The notes beneath the pieces were generated by a model, which worked only from the letters and a program-made list of their open reading frames with translations, was not told the DNA's origin and did no database searches. Below, in pieces: positions 20,884-31,732 of a DNA stretch of 64,000 bases (the stretch's first letter is position 1; every line of letters starts with the position of its first letter). This stretch comes from Prosopocoilus inquinatus (taxonomy: Eukaryota > Arthropoda > Insecta > Coleoptera > Lucanidae). The stretch is taken from contig CM069872.1 in assembly GCA_036172665.1 (NCBI GenBank), positions 54,236,101-54,300,100 on the forward strand, given 5' to 3'. Position numbers and translations under genes: made by a program.

Positions 20884-23168
20884 ACCCTGTCCGTTTTTCG
20901 AGTACCACTATGGGGATCTCGCTTATCTTAAGAGATACGAAGTTGGTTAAATTAGGGCAAAGTTGCGCATTTTCGTGCTGAATAATAATCTAAAAAGAAA
21001 TTTGAAATATCTTCAATAGTTTTGAAGATAACGCAAAAAAACCAAAATTTCTGATTTTCGTTTTTAATTTTTTTATGATAAACTAATCTTTCTAGACATT
21101 TCTAACGAAGACATTATTCAGACACTTTTTTATGGAGAATTCGAATATGTCATACACTTTTCAATAAATCTCAAGATGGCGGAGAAACACCTGTCAACTT
21201 CATTTTTTCTTATGGACGCCATTTTGGATTTTAATATTTTGAGATTAGATTTTTTTTTCTCTTTACAACGATGTATCACACGCGATGGTTCAATCTCATA
21301 TTTTTGCCAAAAATTCAATTTTTCCTTTTTTGCCAAGAATGCTTTGGAAAAACAAAAAACGTTCGTTTGACAGTTTGAACCTATTTTGAGTCTTATCATT
21401 TATGTTTGTGCTAAACTAATCGTACTAGATATTTCTAACCAAAATATTATTCAGACAGTTCTTTATTGACTATGAAAGTAACATCATAACATGTGTTCAA
21501 ATTGCCCACCTCCTAATTCTAAACACAGTGCCACTCTTTTCTTGAGATTTGCTATAGCTCTCGCCACATCCCTCCTTCTAATCTTGTACCTCAGAGTGGT
21601 GACAATTCTTTGACGAAGTTCATCAAGGTCGGCTGGCAATGTTTTATAAATATTATTTTTCATTGTCCCCCATAAAAAATAGTCTAAGGGAGACATGTCA
21701 GGAGACCGCGCCGGCCAGGGTACGTCGCCATTATTAGCAATAACATGGTTGGGGAATATTTCCGACAAGCATTCCCTAACCCTCATAGCATTATGGGGCG
21801 GTGCGCCATCTTGCTGGAACCAGATGGTGTTCAAACGATGAAGAGGAATGTTGTCGTCAATAAAATCCGTTAGGAATGTCCTTAGAAAATTGAGGTACCG
21901 ATCAGCATTTAAAGTCTCTTCGTAAATAAAAGGACCTATTATCGTATCGCCCAATAAACCGACCCATACATTAAGGCTAAAACGTATTTGTGGTCGCCGT
22001 GCTTGAAATTGATGTGGATTTTCAATTGACCAGTAATGTTCATTATGGCGATTAAACATTGCTGCATTGGTGAATTTACATTCATCAGACCATATGATGT
22101 TATTAAGAAAAGTAGGGTTTTCCTGAATCTTATTATTTACAAACGTGCAAAAAGCTAACCGTCGTTCATAATCCCCAGGATGAAGTGTTTGAGTAATATG
22201 AATTGCCCAAGGTCGATATTTGTGTTTTCTAAGGGTTCTCCAAACAACTTGATGTGACGGCAAATTCAGCTGGGCTGCAATTTCCCTTGAGGAAACAGAT
22301 GGATTGTGTTGCACCTAATTAAGAATTAAATGATGAATACGTATTTTAGTCTTTGTAATCATGTAAAATGTTTACCACTTGTAAAATTTCCTGTTCATAT
22401 TCATTGGGCCTATCGCCATATTTCCGTCTAGGTTTCTTAAACGAACCACATTCGCCCAAGTTTCTATGTAGCAAAGAAAAATAGCTCAAACAAGGTTGTT
22501 GCCGCTCAGGATAACGCTGCAAATATTTTGCAGCAGCCACGTGGGTATTTCGATGCGAAGTGTAGTAAATTTGAATCATATCTCTTTGTTCTTGGCTTGA
22601 AAAAGGCATTTTCGCGATAAAACTAGCGCAAACGTAAAGACAAGACTTGAAATATCATCAAACTGTCAAACTTTTGTTCACAACAAACGAACGTTTTTTG
22701 TTTTTCCAAAGCATTCTTGGCAAAAAAGGAAAAATTGAATTTTTGGCAAAAATATGAGATTGAACCATCGCGTGTGATACATCGTTGTAAAGAGAAAAAA
22801 AATCTAATCTCAAAATATTAAAATCCAAAATGGCGTCCATAAGAAAAAATGAAGTTGACAGGTGTTTCTCCGCCATCTTGAGATTTATTGAAAAGTGTAT
22901 GACATATTCGAATTCTCCATAAAAAAGTGTCTGAATAATGTCTTCGTTAGAAATGGCTAGAAAGATTAGTTTATCATAAAAAAATTAAAAACGAAAATCA
23001 GAAATTTTGGTTTTTTTGCGTTATCTTCAAAACTATTGAAGATATTTCAAATTTCTTTTTAGATTATTATTCAGCACGAAAATGCGCAACTTTGCCCTAA
23101 TTTAACCAACTTCGTATCTCTTAAGATAAGCGAGATCCCCATAGTGGTACTCGAAAAACGGACAGGGT
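20884..23168. mobile_element. DD41D Tc1/mariner transposon with 485-bp inverted repeats
   Basis: The left end ACCCTGTCCGTTTTTCGAG at 20884 is matched by its complement ending at 23168. The inverted repeats run about 485 bp (20884-21368 and 22684-23168) and are near-identical. Between them lies a minus-strand transposase gene with one short intron, apparently intact. Total 2285 bp. It sits inside a unit of the fold-back repeat family: the interrupted unit's left part (TTTTTCGTCGAAAA) and right part (ATAGGCTTACTACTTTTTC) flank it. I see no TA target duplication at these ends. Intactness and arm similarity suggest recent activity. Confidence 0.9.
21484..22609 (-). CDS. Tc1/mariner-type transposase (DD41D), one intron
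   Basis: Cuts and moves the surrounding element in the nucleus. Two exons on the minus strand, 22376-22609 (78 codons from ATG) and 21484-22314 (276 codons plus stop), are joined across a 61-bp intron with a GTAAAC donor and a TTAATTAG acceptor; the joined protein is 354 aa. The N-terminal part has two helix-turn-helix-like regions (about residues 1-50, starting MPFSSQEQRDMIQIYY, and about 78-115). The catalytic triad is D155 (IIWSDECKF), D247 (WFQQDGAPPH) and D289 (SPDMSPLDYFLWG). Exactly 41 residues separate the last two, which is the DD41D spacing described for the Rosa-type group. No stop or frameshift is seen if the intron is real. Confidence 0.92.
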
Positions 23169-26100
23169 GTATATAGGCTTACTACTTTTTCGGCCGAAAA
23201 ATATTTTTCTCTCCTAAAATCGCGAAAAAATTCACCTACGTAGAGCTCGACGAGGCGCATTCAAAACCGTGCCCCGTTCCTCTCTAGCTCACCCCCTTCC
23301 CGAGATATCGACCCTTAAAGTACCATCGCAAAAAAAACATTAATTCCGCACAGAAAACAAGCTTTAACGCGTAAATTATGTTACACATTTATCGTCTGTG
23401 ATGGTATTTCAATGGTTTTGATCGTTTTTACGCCAACGTGATAAGATAAACCGAAGCTAATCATCCCCTTAACATTTTCTTTCAAAAATTTCACTTCCGC
23501 GGAGGTAAACTAATTATAGATTAATCTAATAATGTTTGTTCGTTCGTCCTCATTGTTAAAAGAGAAAAACAACTAATCCTGGCCTGTTTAATTTAAAAAA
23601 AAAAAAACGAAATTCAGGGCCTGTTAAGTAAAACAATTACTTTCTCAGAGAAAAGTTGGATAAGCGAAAATCCCTTCGCGCAAATCGAATAATCGTTATT
23701 TATGGGGCGTTATAGTATTACTTTTATTTATAAAACATTAAAAATAATGATAAGTGAAATTAATTTTTAATACGTCCTAGTGCTGCCATCTTAGAGCAAT
23801 CAACGTGAACTTTCCAGTTATCAGTAATCGCAGGTTTCTGCAGGATTACAGGAATCTGTAATAATCGGCGAGCTCTAAGTTGCAAGTCTAAAGTACAGAT
23901 GGCGCATCCATCCCTGAAGTGCGTTCAATAACACTCAACAATGGCTTCAACGCTTCGCTGCCGTACTCAGCCACCCAAAATTAGCGACAATTTTCAGCGT
24001 TGAGGTGAATGAACAAGCGGTTTCAGTAAAATAATTCCAGTTGCATTTTAGTGCGTACTTTAAAATCTTGTTTCGTTTAATAAAAGCGAATTAATATTAA
24101 CTGATGCGAGCGATTAAAGTCGACAAGCACCGGGTTCGTTAACTTAAATTTAGAAATTATTATCTCAAAATTGGTAGAAGATAGAAAGCTGTGGTTTTCA
24201 CCATAAAGTCGTCTTATAGAGAGGAATCAACGGTGATAGAGGCAAGTTAATATTCCGAGCCGTTCTCGACTTATTATTATTTTTGCGCGGAATTTCAAAT
24301 TCGCCTCCTCTTCAATTTTTCTGGAAAACTTCTACACTATCTTACGTCCTTCGGTGAGGCTAATTGAATGGTGAAAACCGCATCATTCTCTTTGGCCTGG
24401 TTCTTGAGATATTGTGATTTTTTAGTCGCAATTCGGTGGATGCGCCGGTAAAACTATTAATATCTCAGGAATTAAAAGGCATAGAAAGTTGCGATTATCA
24501 CCATTAGCTTCGCCTTACCAGACTGACTTAACGGTAAAAATTTCAAGACAATATCTCCAGCCGTTCTCGACTTATTGAATTTTTTAATCAACGATCGATA
24601 TTTTCCTAATTTTTTTTCTCGAAAACGGCTTGAGTTAGAGACCTGCGACTTATGCCATTCGATCGGCCCCTTCAAGCTCTATCAGGGTGATTTTTTTCGC
24701 GGCGATCTATTTTTCGTCGAAAACCTCAAATTTTCATGGACTATAGGCTTACTACTTTTTCGGCCGAAAAATATTTTTTTCTCCTAAAATCGCGAAAAAA
24801 TTCACCCGCGTAGAGCTCGACGAGGCGCATTCAAAACCGCGTCCCGTTCCTCTCTAGCTCACCCTCTTCCCGAGATATCGACCACTAAAATGTCGTTGTA
24901 GAAAAGCAGTTTTTTCTCAGTGAAAAACGGGAAAAGTACAAATTCGCTACCACTAATCGAATAGTCGTTATTTATGAGGCGATGTGGAACGTTTTTAATT
25001 CATAAAACAGTTAAAATAACGAAAAATGCAATTAATTTATTCATTTATTAGTAGTGCTGCCATCTCTCAGACATCTAATGAACTACAGGTCATCCATCGA
25101 AACAGGTTTCTGCAGTACTACAGGAATCTGTAATTTTACGCTACGAATCACGTGAAAGTCATACTATTCACTCGAAGATGGCAGCACCACCGATACACGA
25201 TTAAATTTAATTATTTATTGTTATCTTAACTGTTTTATACATTAAAAGCGTTGCTATTCACTGGATAAATAACGATTATTCGATTGGCGCTAGCAGATTT
25301 GTACTTTTCCAATTTTTCACTGAGAGAGAGCTATTTATCTGCGCCGCAATTTAGGGGTCGATATCTCGGAAAAGGGGTGAGCTAGAGAGGAACGGGGCAC
25401 GGTTTTGAATGCGCCTCGTCGAGCTCTACGTAGGTGAATTTTTTCGCGATTTTAGGAGAAGAAAATATTTTTCGGCCGAAAAAGTAGTAAGCCTATAGTC
25501 CATGAAAATTTGAGGTTTTCGACAAAAAATAGATCGCTGCGAAAAAAATCACCCTGATAGAGCTTGAAGGGGGCGATCGAGTGGCATAAGCCGCAGGTCT
25601 CTAACTCAAGCCGTTTCCGAGAAAAAAATTTATTTCCTCTGCCACCGATTCAAATTTTCAAATTTTTTTTCTCGAAAACCACCATTGCACCATTCGATTT
25701 GCTTGCTCAAGCTCTATAAGATCGATTTTCCTGCCCCAATCTATTTTTCGTGGAAATCCTCAAATTCTCATAGACCTTAATAAACTTTGGTACTCTTTCG
25801 GGGTTAGATATTTCTTCTCCGAAAATTGTGAAAAAAATCACCTACGTAGAGCTCGACGATGTGCATTCAAAACCGTACCCCGTTTCTCTCTAGCTCACCC
25901 CCTTTCCGAGATATTGACCCCTAAAATACCGTGCGGAAGAATAGTTCTTTCTCGGCAAAACACTGAAAAAGTAAAAGTCTGCAAACCCCAATCGAATAAT
26001 CGTTATTTATCCAGTGAGAAGCCACGTTTTTAATGTATAAAACAGTTAAAATAACAATAAATAATTAAATTTTTTCTTGCATTGGTAGTGCTGCCATCTC

Positions 26101-29100
26101 CGAGTGAATAGTGCGACTTTCAGGTGATTCGTTGTTGTAAGATTACAGATTCCTGTAGCACTGTAGAGACCTGTTTCATTGTATAACCTACAGATTCCAT
26201 TATGTGTCTCAAAGATGGCAGCACTATTAACATTAATAAATTAATTGGGTTTATCATTATTTTAACTGTTTTATTAATTAAAATCGTTCCGTATCGCCTC
26301 ATAAATAACGACTATTCGATTAGTGGTAGCGGATTTTTACTTTTCCGTTTTTTCACCGAGAAAAAACTGCTTTTCTACAACGACATTTTAGGGGTCCATA
26401 TCTCGTGAACGGGGTGACCTAGAGAGGAACAGGGCACTGTTTTGAATGTGCCTCGACGAGCTCTACGTAGATGAAGTTTTTCGCGATTTTAGGAGAGAAA
26501 AAAAATTTTCGCCCGAAAAAGTAGTAAGCCTATAGTCCATGAAAATTTGAGGTTTTCGACGAAAAATAGATCGCCGCGAAAGAAATCACCCTGATAGAGC
26601 TTGACGGGGTGAATCTAATGGCATAAGCCGCAGGCCTCTGACTCGCCCCGTTTTCGAGAAAAAAATTTTGAAAGATATCGATCGTTGACTAAAAAATTTA
26701 ATAAGTCGAGAACGGCTGGAGATATTGACTTGAAATTTTTACCGTTAACTCAATTTAATAGAGCGAAGCTAACGGCGAAAACCGCAACTTTCTGCACCTT
26801 TTAATTCCTGAGATATTAATAGTTTAACCGGCGCATTCACCAAATTGCGACTGAAAAATCACGATATCTCAAGAATCAGGCGAAACAGATTGATGCGATT
26901 TTCACCATTCAATTACCCTCACCGAGGGACGTAAGATAGTGCGGAAGTTTTCAAAAAAAAATTAAGAGCGGACGAATTTGAATTTCTGGCAAAGGAGAAT
27001 AATAAGTCGTGAACGGCTCGGAATATTAACTTGCCTCTTTCAGTGTCGATTTCCCTCTGCAAGACGACTTAATGGTGAAAATTACAACTTTCTATCTTTT
27101 TTTTCACTGACAAAGAACTGCTTTTCTACGACGACATTTTAGGGGTCCATATCTCGGGAAGGGGGTGAGCTAGAGAGGAACTGGGCGCGGTTTTGAATGC
27201 GCCTCGTCGAGCTCTACGTAGGTGAATTTTTTCGCTATTTTAGGAGAGAAAAATATTTTTCGGCCGAAAAAGTAGTAAGCCTATATATAGTCCATGAAAA
27301 TTTAAGGTTTTTGACGAAAAATAGATTGCCACGAAAAAAATCACCCTGATAGAGCTTGACGGAGCAGATCGAATGGCAAAGCCGCAGGTCCCTAACTCAA
27401 GCCGTTTCCGAGAAAAACAATTTGAAAGATATCGATCGTTGATTAAAAAATTCAATAAGTCGAGAACGGCTGGAGATATTGACTTGAAATTTTTACCGTT
27501 AAGTCAGTCTGATAAGGCGAAGCTAATGGTGATAATCGCAACTTTCTATGCCTTTTAATTCCTGAAATATTAATAGTTTTACCGGCGGCTCCACCGAATT
27601 GCGACTGAAAAATCACGATATCTCAAGAACCAGGCGAAACAGAATGATGCGGTTTTCACCATTCAATTATCCTCACCGAAGGACGTAAGATAGTGCAAGA
27701 ATTTTCAAATAAAATTGAAGAGCAGACGAATTTGAAATTCCGCGCAAAAGAATAATAAGTCGAGAACGGCTCGGAATATTAACTTGCCTCTATCACCGTT
27801 GATTCCTCTCTACAAGACGACTTAATGGTGAAAACCACAGCTTTCTATCTTCTACCAATTTTGAGATAATAATTTCTAAATTTAAGTTAACGAACCCGGT
27901 GCTTGTCGACTTTAATCGCTCGCATCAATTAATAATAATTCGTTTTCATTAAGCGAAACAAGATTTTAAAGTACGCACTAAAATGCTGATGGAATTATTT
28001 TACTGAAATCGCTTGTTCACTCACCTCAACGCTGAAAATTGTCGCTAATTTTGGGTGGCTGAGTACGGCAGCGAAGCGTTGAAGCCATCGTTGAGTGTTA
28101 TTGAACGCACTTCGGAGATGGATGCGCCATCTGTACTTTAAACTTGCAACTTAGAGCTCGCCGATTATTACAGATTCCTGTAATCCTGCAGAAACCTACG
28201 ATTACTGATAACTGGAAGGTTCACGTTGATTGCTCTAAGATGGCAGCACTAGGACGTATTAAAAATTAATTTCACTTATCATTATTTTTAATGTTTTATA
28301 AATAAAAGTAATACTATAACGCCCCATAAATAACGATTATTCGATTTGCACGAAGGGATTTTCGCTTATCCAACTTTTCTCTGAGAAAATAATTGTTTTA
28401 CTTAACAGGCCCTGAATTTCTTTTTTTTCTTTAAATTAAACAGGCCAGGATTAGTTGTTTTTCTCTTTTAACAATGAGGACGAACGAACAAACATTATTA
28501 GATTAATCTATAATTAGTTTACCTCCGCGGAAGTGAAATTTTTGAAAGAAAATGTTAAGGGGATGATTAGCTTCGGTTTATCTTATCACGTTGGCGTAAA
28601 AACGATCAAAACCATTGAAATACCACCACAGACGATAAATGTGTAACATAATTTACGCGTAAAAGCTTGTTTTCTGTGCGGAATTAATGTTTTTTTGCGA
28701 TGGTACTTTAAGGGTCGATATCTCGGGAAGGGGGTGAGCTGGAAAGGAACGTGGCACGGTTTTGAATGCGCCTCGTCGAGCTCTACGCGGGTGAATTTTT
28801 TGGCGATTTTAGGAGAGAAAAATATTTTTCGGCCGAAAAAGTAGTAAGCCTATAGTCCATGAAAATTTGAGGTTTTCGACAAAAAATAGATCGCCGCGAA
28901 AAAAATCACCCTGATAGAACTTGACGGGGCAGATCGAATGGCATAAGCCGCAGACCTCTGATTCGCCCCGTTTTCGAGAAAAAAATTTTGGAAAATATCG
29001 ATCGTTGACTAAAAAATTCAATAAGTCGAGAACGGCTGGAGATATTGACTTGAAACTTTCACCGTTAACTCAGCCTGACAAGACGAAGCTAACGGCGCTA

Positions 29101-29480
29101 ACCGCAACTTTCTATGCCTCTTAATTCCTGAGATATTAATTTTTTTACCGGCGCATCCACCAGATTGCCACTGAAAGATCACGATATCTCAAGAACCAGG
29201 CGAAACAGAATGATGCGGTTTTCACCATTCAATTAGCCTCACCGAAGGACGCAAGATAGTGCGGAAAAAAAAATTGAAGAGCAGACGAATTTAAATTTCC
29301 GCGCAAAAAGTATAATAAGTCGAGAACGGCTCGGAATATTAACTTGCCTCTTTCACCGTCGATCCCTCTCCACAAGTTGACTTAATGGTGAAAACTATAA
29401 CTTGCTATCTTCTACCAATTTCCAGATAATAATTTTCAAATTTAAGTTAATGAAGCATGAAGCCGGTGCGTGTCGAGATT
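23169..29480. repeat. Fold-back repeat block, right part, with giant palindrome
   Basis: More units of the same family in alternating orientation. Centres with GTGCTGCCATCT...AGATGGCAGCAC lie near 23.85, 25.12, 26.16 and 28.17 kb. The first and last are each other's reverse complement: 23175-24930 pairs with about 27100-28856 (coordinates sum to about 52030), arms of about 1.75 kb around a spacer of about 2.2 kb. ATTACAGGAATCTGTAAT at 23845-23862 matches ATTACAGATTCCTGTAAT at 28167-28184. The open frames in this block repeat with the units and are not genes. Confidence 0.88.
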
Positions 29481-30450
29481 TTAAAGTTTGCACTAAAATG
29501 CAAATACAGTGTGTCTGCTAATAATTGTACGCCAATTATGTTGGTACTATTGGTATTAATTATTTTGCCGTTGATTAATTTGAGGATTTCTTCGAAAAAT
29601 AGATTGCGGCGGAAAAGATCGCTCTCGTAGAGCTTGAGCGGACGAATCGAGCGCAGCAAACCGCAAGTCTCTAGGTTTTCCAGAAAAAAAAAATTAAAAA
29701 TATGAGTCGATGGCAGAAAAATTCATTAAAGTCGAAAAAAGGTTGAGATGACTTCTGTCCAACAGAAAAAAAGTACGCGCACAGAAATTTCATACTAGGA
29801 TCGCAGAAGTGCGAAGAGGTGTCAAGCATGATTTATCAGGCGCTGAAAAATTCCCGCCAATTTTTAATGGGAGTTAAATTTTCTGCGATTTTTGTATCCT
29901 GCTACCAGGAACACATAAACGCGAGGAGATGTCGGATGAAATGTATCAGGCGTGCGAGAAATTTTGACGAATTTTACTGCGCTTTTTGAATCTTGCTGTA
30001 AGGATCACGTGAACGTGAGAATCGGTCGGCTGAGAAGTATCAGGCGTAAGCAAATTTCGGAAATTCTAAAAGGGGCATTTTCGCCAAAATGTTTAAGTAA
30101 AATCACTGTGATGGTAATAATTCGGTTAATAAAGCTTTTTTACTCTAAAATTTATTTATTTCAAAAATTATACTAGAACAACACATAAAAATCATTTAAT
30201 TTTAATTGGTGTGACAAAGAAGAAACGTTTTGGCTTTCCACGTTGGTAATATAACAACAATTGTTGCAACTCTGACTGACACCACTGCGGCAATTGTCCC
30301 AAAATTTTGAATAAATTACCTACTCAAGGAACCCAAGGAGCTTAAGAGATAGGTGTGCAGCACAAGGCGTGGCTCATATTCCCAGTTGATGAGCCACCGG
30401 GCACAATCGCTCTTAAAACTCATTATATAACGACAAACACAATTGCTTTT
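29481..30450. other. Gene-free transition
   Basis: Decayed fold-back sequence to about 29.7 kb (GATCGCTCTCGTAGAGCTTG), then unique AT-rich sequence. No gene supported. Confidence 0.4.
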
Positions 30451-30462
30451 AAAACTCATTAT

Positions 30463-30606
30463 CAGGGAACGGAATTATATATTTTGTTCGATTAAATACT
30501 AGCGAAGCGGCAAACGTACAACGCTGCAGCGACGCGTCAATGCACACACACACCCGTTGCCGCCTCGTTCGAAATAAATCGAACAAAATACATAATTCCC
30601 TCCCGT
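30463..30606. mobile_element. MITE with 9-bp target duplication
   Basis: A 144-bp element with inverted ends. The left end is CAGGGAACGGAATTATATAT; the complement of the right end is ACGGGAGGGAATTATGTAT, both continuing TTTGTTCGATT. It is flanked by direct repeats ACTCATTAT at 30454-30462 and 30607-30615. A 9-bp duplication fits Mutator-like elements, but no transposase is present to confirm. Confidence 0.8.
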
Positions 30607-30885
30607 ACTCATTATATAACAACAAACCTTAACGAAAGACCCCAAACAAAGAAAACTACACTTTCTCCTATTTTTCTTATATTCTTACAATGTTCAAGAG
30701 TTTCGAAAACTGTCACAATTTGCCAGAAATAAGCTCTTGAAACAATCTACATTCTAAGACTTTAACATTTCAAAGAACTAGACACTTTAAAGAATCAACG
30801 ATCCTACGATGTAACTAAATGAGAGAATAACTTAAATACTGAAAATGAGATCCCCGAAAATTAAGTCAAATTTTATTTATTTATT

Positions 30886-30985
30886 ATAGCGTTTTCAATT
30901 GGGGTTCACCGAGTGTATCTTCATCTCGTTTTAACGTCATGAAATAAAACGAGATGAAGGTACACTGAGTGCACCCCGACCGAGA
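30886..30985. repeat. Imperfect palindrome (short inverted element)
   Basis: GCGTTTTCAATTGGGGTTCA pairs with its partner ending TGCACCCCGACCGAGAACGC; the inside holds TCATCTCGTTTTA and TAAAACGAGATGA. It would fold into a near-complete hairpin of about 100 bp. Confidence 0.75.
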
Positions 30986-31130
30986 ACGCAATTAAAAAAT
31001 CCGTCCGTGTTCAAGTAGAGTACGTTTCAAATTGTTATAAAATACTTCCGGTGCTGTGCTGATCATAAAAAGATTGTGATCTGAAACCCCCAAACCTTTA
31101 ATAACTTTAACAAATTACCATTAAATGAGA

Positions 31131-31371
31131 AGGTGCTTTCTTTCGCTTAAAAGTTTGAATCGTGTTTCGTGTTTAGTTTGAGTTTGGACCTGAATTTCGT
31201 AGTTGTTGCAACAAAACAAGTGACTTGAATTTTTGATTGACAGTACGTTTCTAAATAACCATAATTCAATCCAAGCAAGTTTTAAAAACTGAGAGATTCA
31301 AAGAAAAGAATGTTTGTTTTTGAATCGAAACACGTTTGGATCAGGATTTTGTGACCGAAAGAAAGCACCTT
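31131..31371. mobile_element. MITE, AGGTGCTTTCTTTCG family, copy 1
   Basis: Ends AGGTGCTTTCTTTCGCT and its complement CGAAAGAAAGCACCT bound 241 bp of noncoding DNA, ending about 360 bp before the NPAT-like start codon. A second copy is at about 55788-56000 and a fragment at about 57633-57690. Confidence 0.8.
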
Positions 31372-31436
31372 TATATTTGAAACTCTGGGTTGCGTTCGAA
31401 AATTGTAACGGGAGAACGCTTTGTTTAAAACGAGAA

Positions 31437-31527
31437 ACAAAATATACAAAATCACCTACACGAGAGAGAAAAAGAGAATATTGCCCAGAGCGCGCTCTTT
31501 TCAGTTTCTGAACGAACCCCTGGTAAA
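31437..31527. repeat. Dispersed repeat shared with 45.73 kb
   Basis: AATATTGCCCAGAG and surrounding sequence (ACAAAATCACCTACACGAGA; CTGAACGAACCCCT) recur at about 45728-45830 in the same orientation. Function unknown. It sits in the NPAT-like upstream region. Confidence 0.6.
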
Positions 31528-31732
31528 AGCACAGGGATATTTATTTATGTTCTGTCAGGAGGGAAATTTGTCGTAAGATGTTGGCAGACGTTGGTGAAAT
31601 GTTTAAGGTTAGCGTTCGCGAGTGTTTATGAACGAAATCTCGTTCAAAGCTGTTTTCTTTCGATATTCCTTCAGCGTTATTGATATTTCCGCTGAAAATT
31701 AACGCAGAACGTCGAAGAGAACTCCCCCCGCA

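Noticed and set aside
21176..21370. Open frames at 21.1-21.4 and 22.66-22.88 kb
   Set aside because: They are the two inverted-repeat arms of the DD41D element read in mirror image, not genes.
24472..29124. Many 60-70-codon open frames in the fold-back block
   Set aside because: The same peptide recurs with each repeat unit in either strand; no family similarity.
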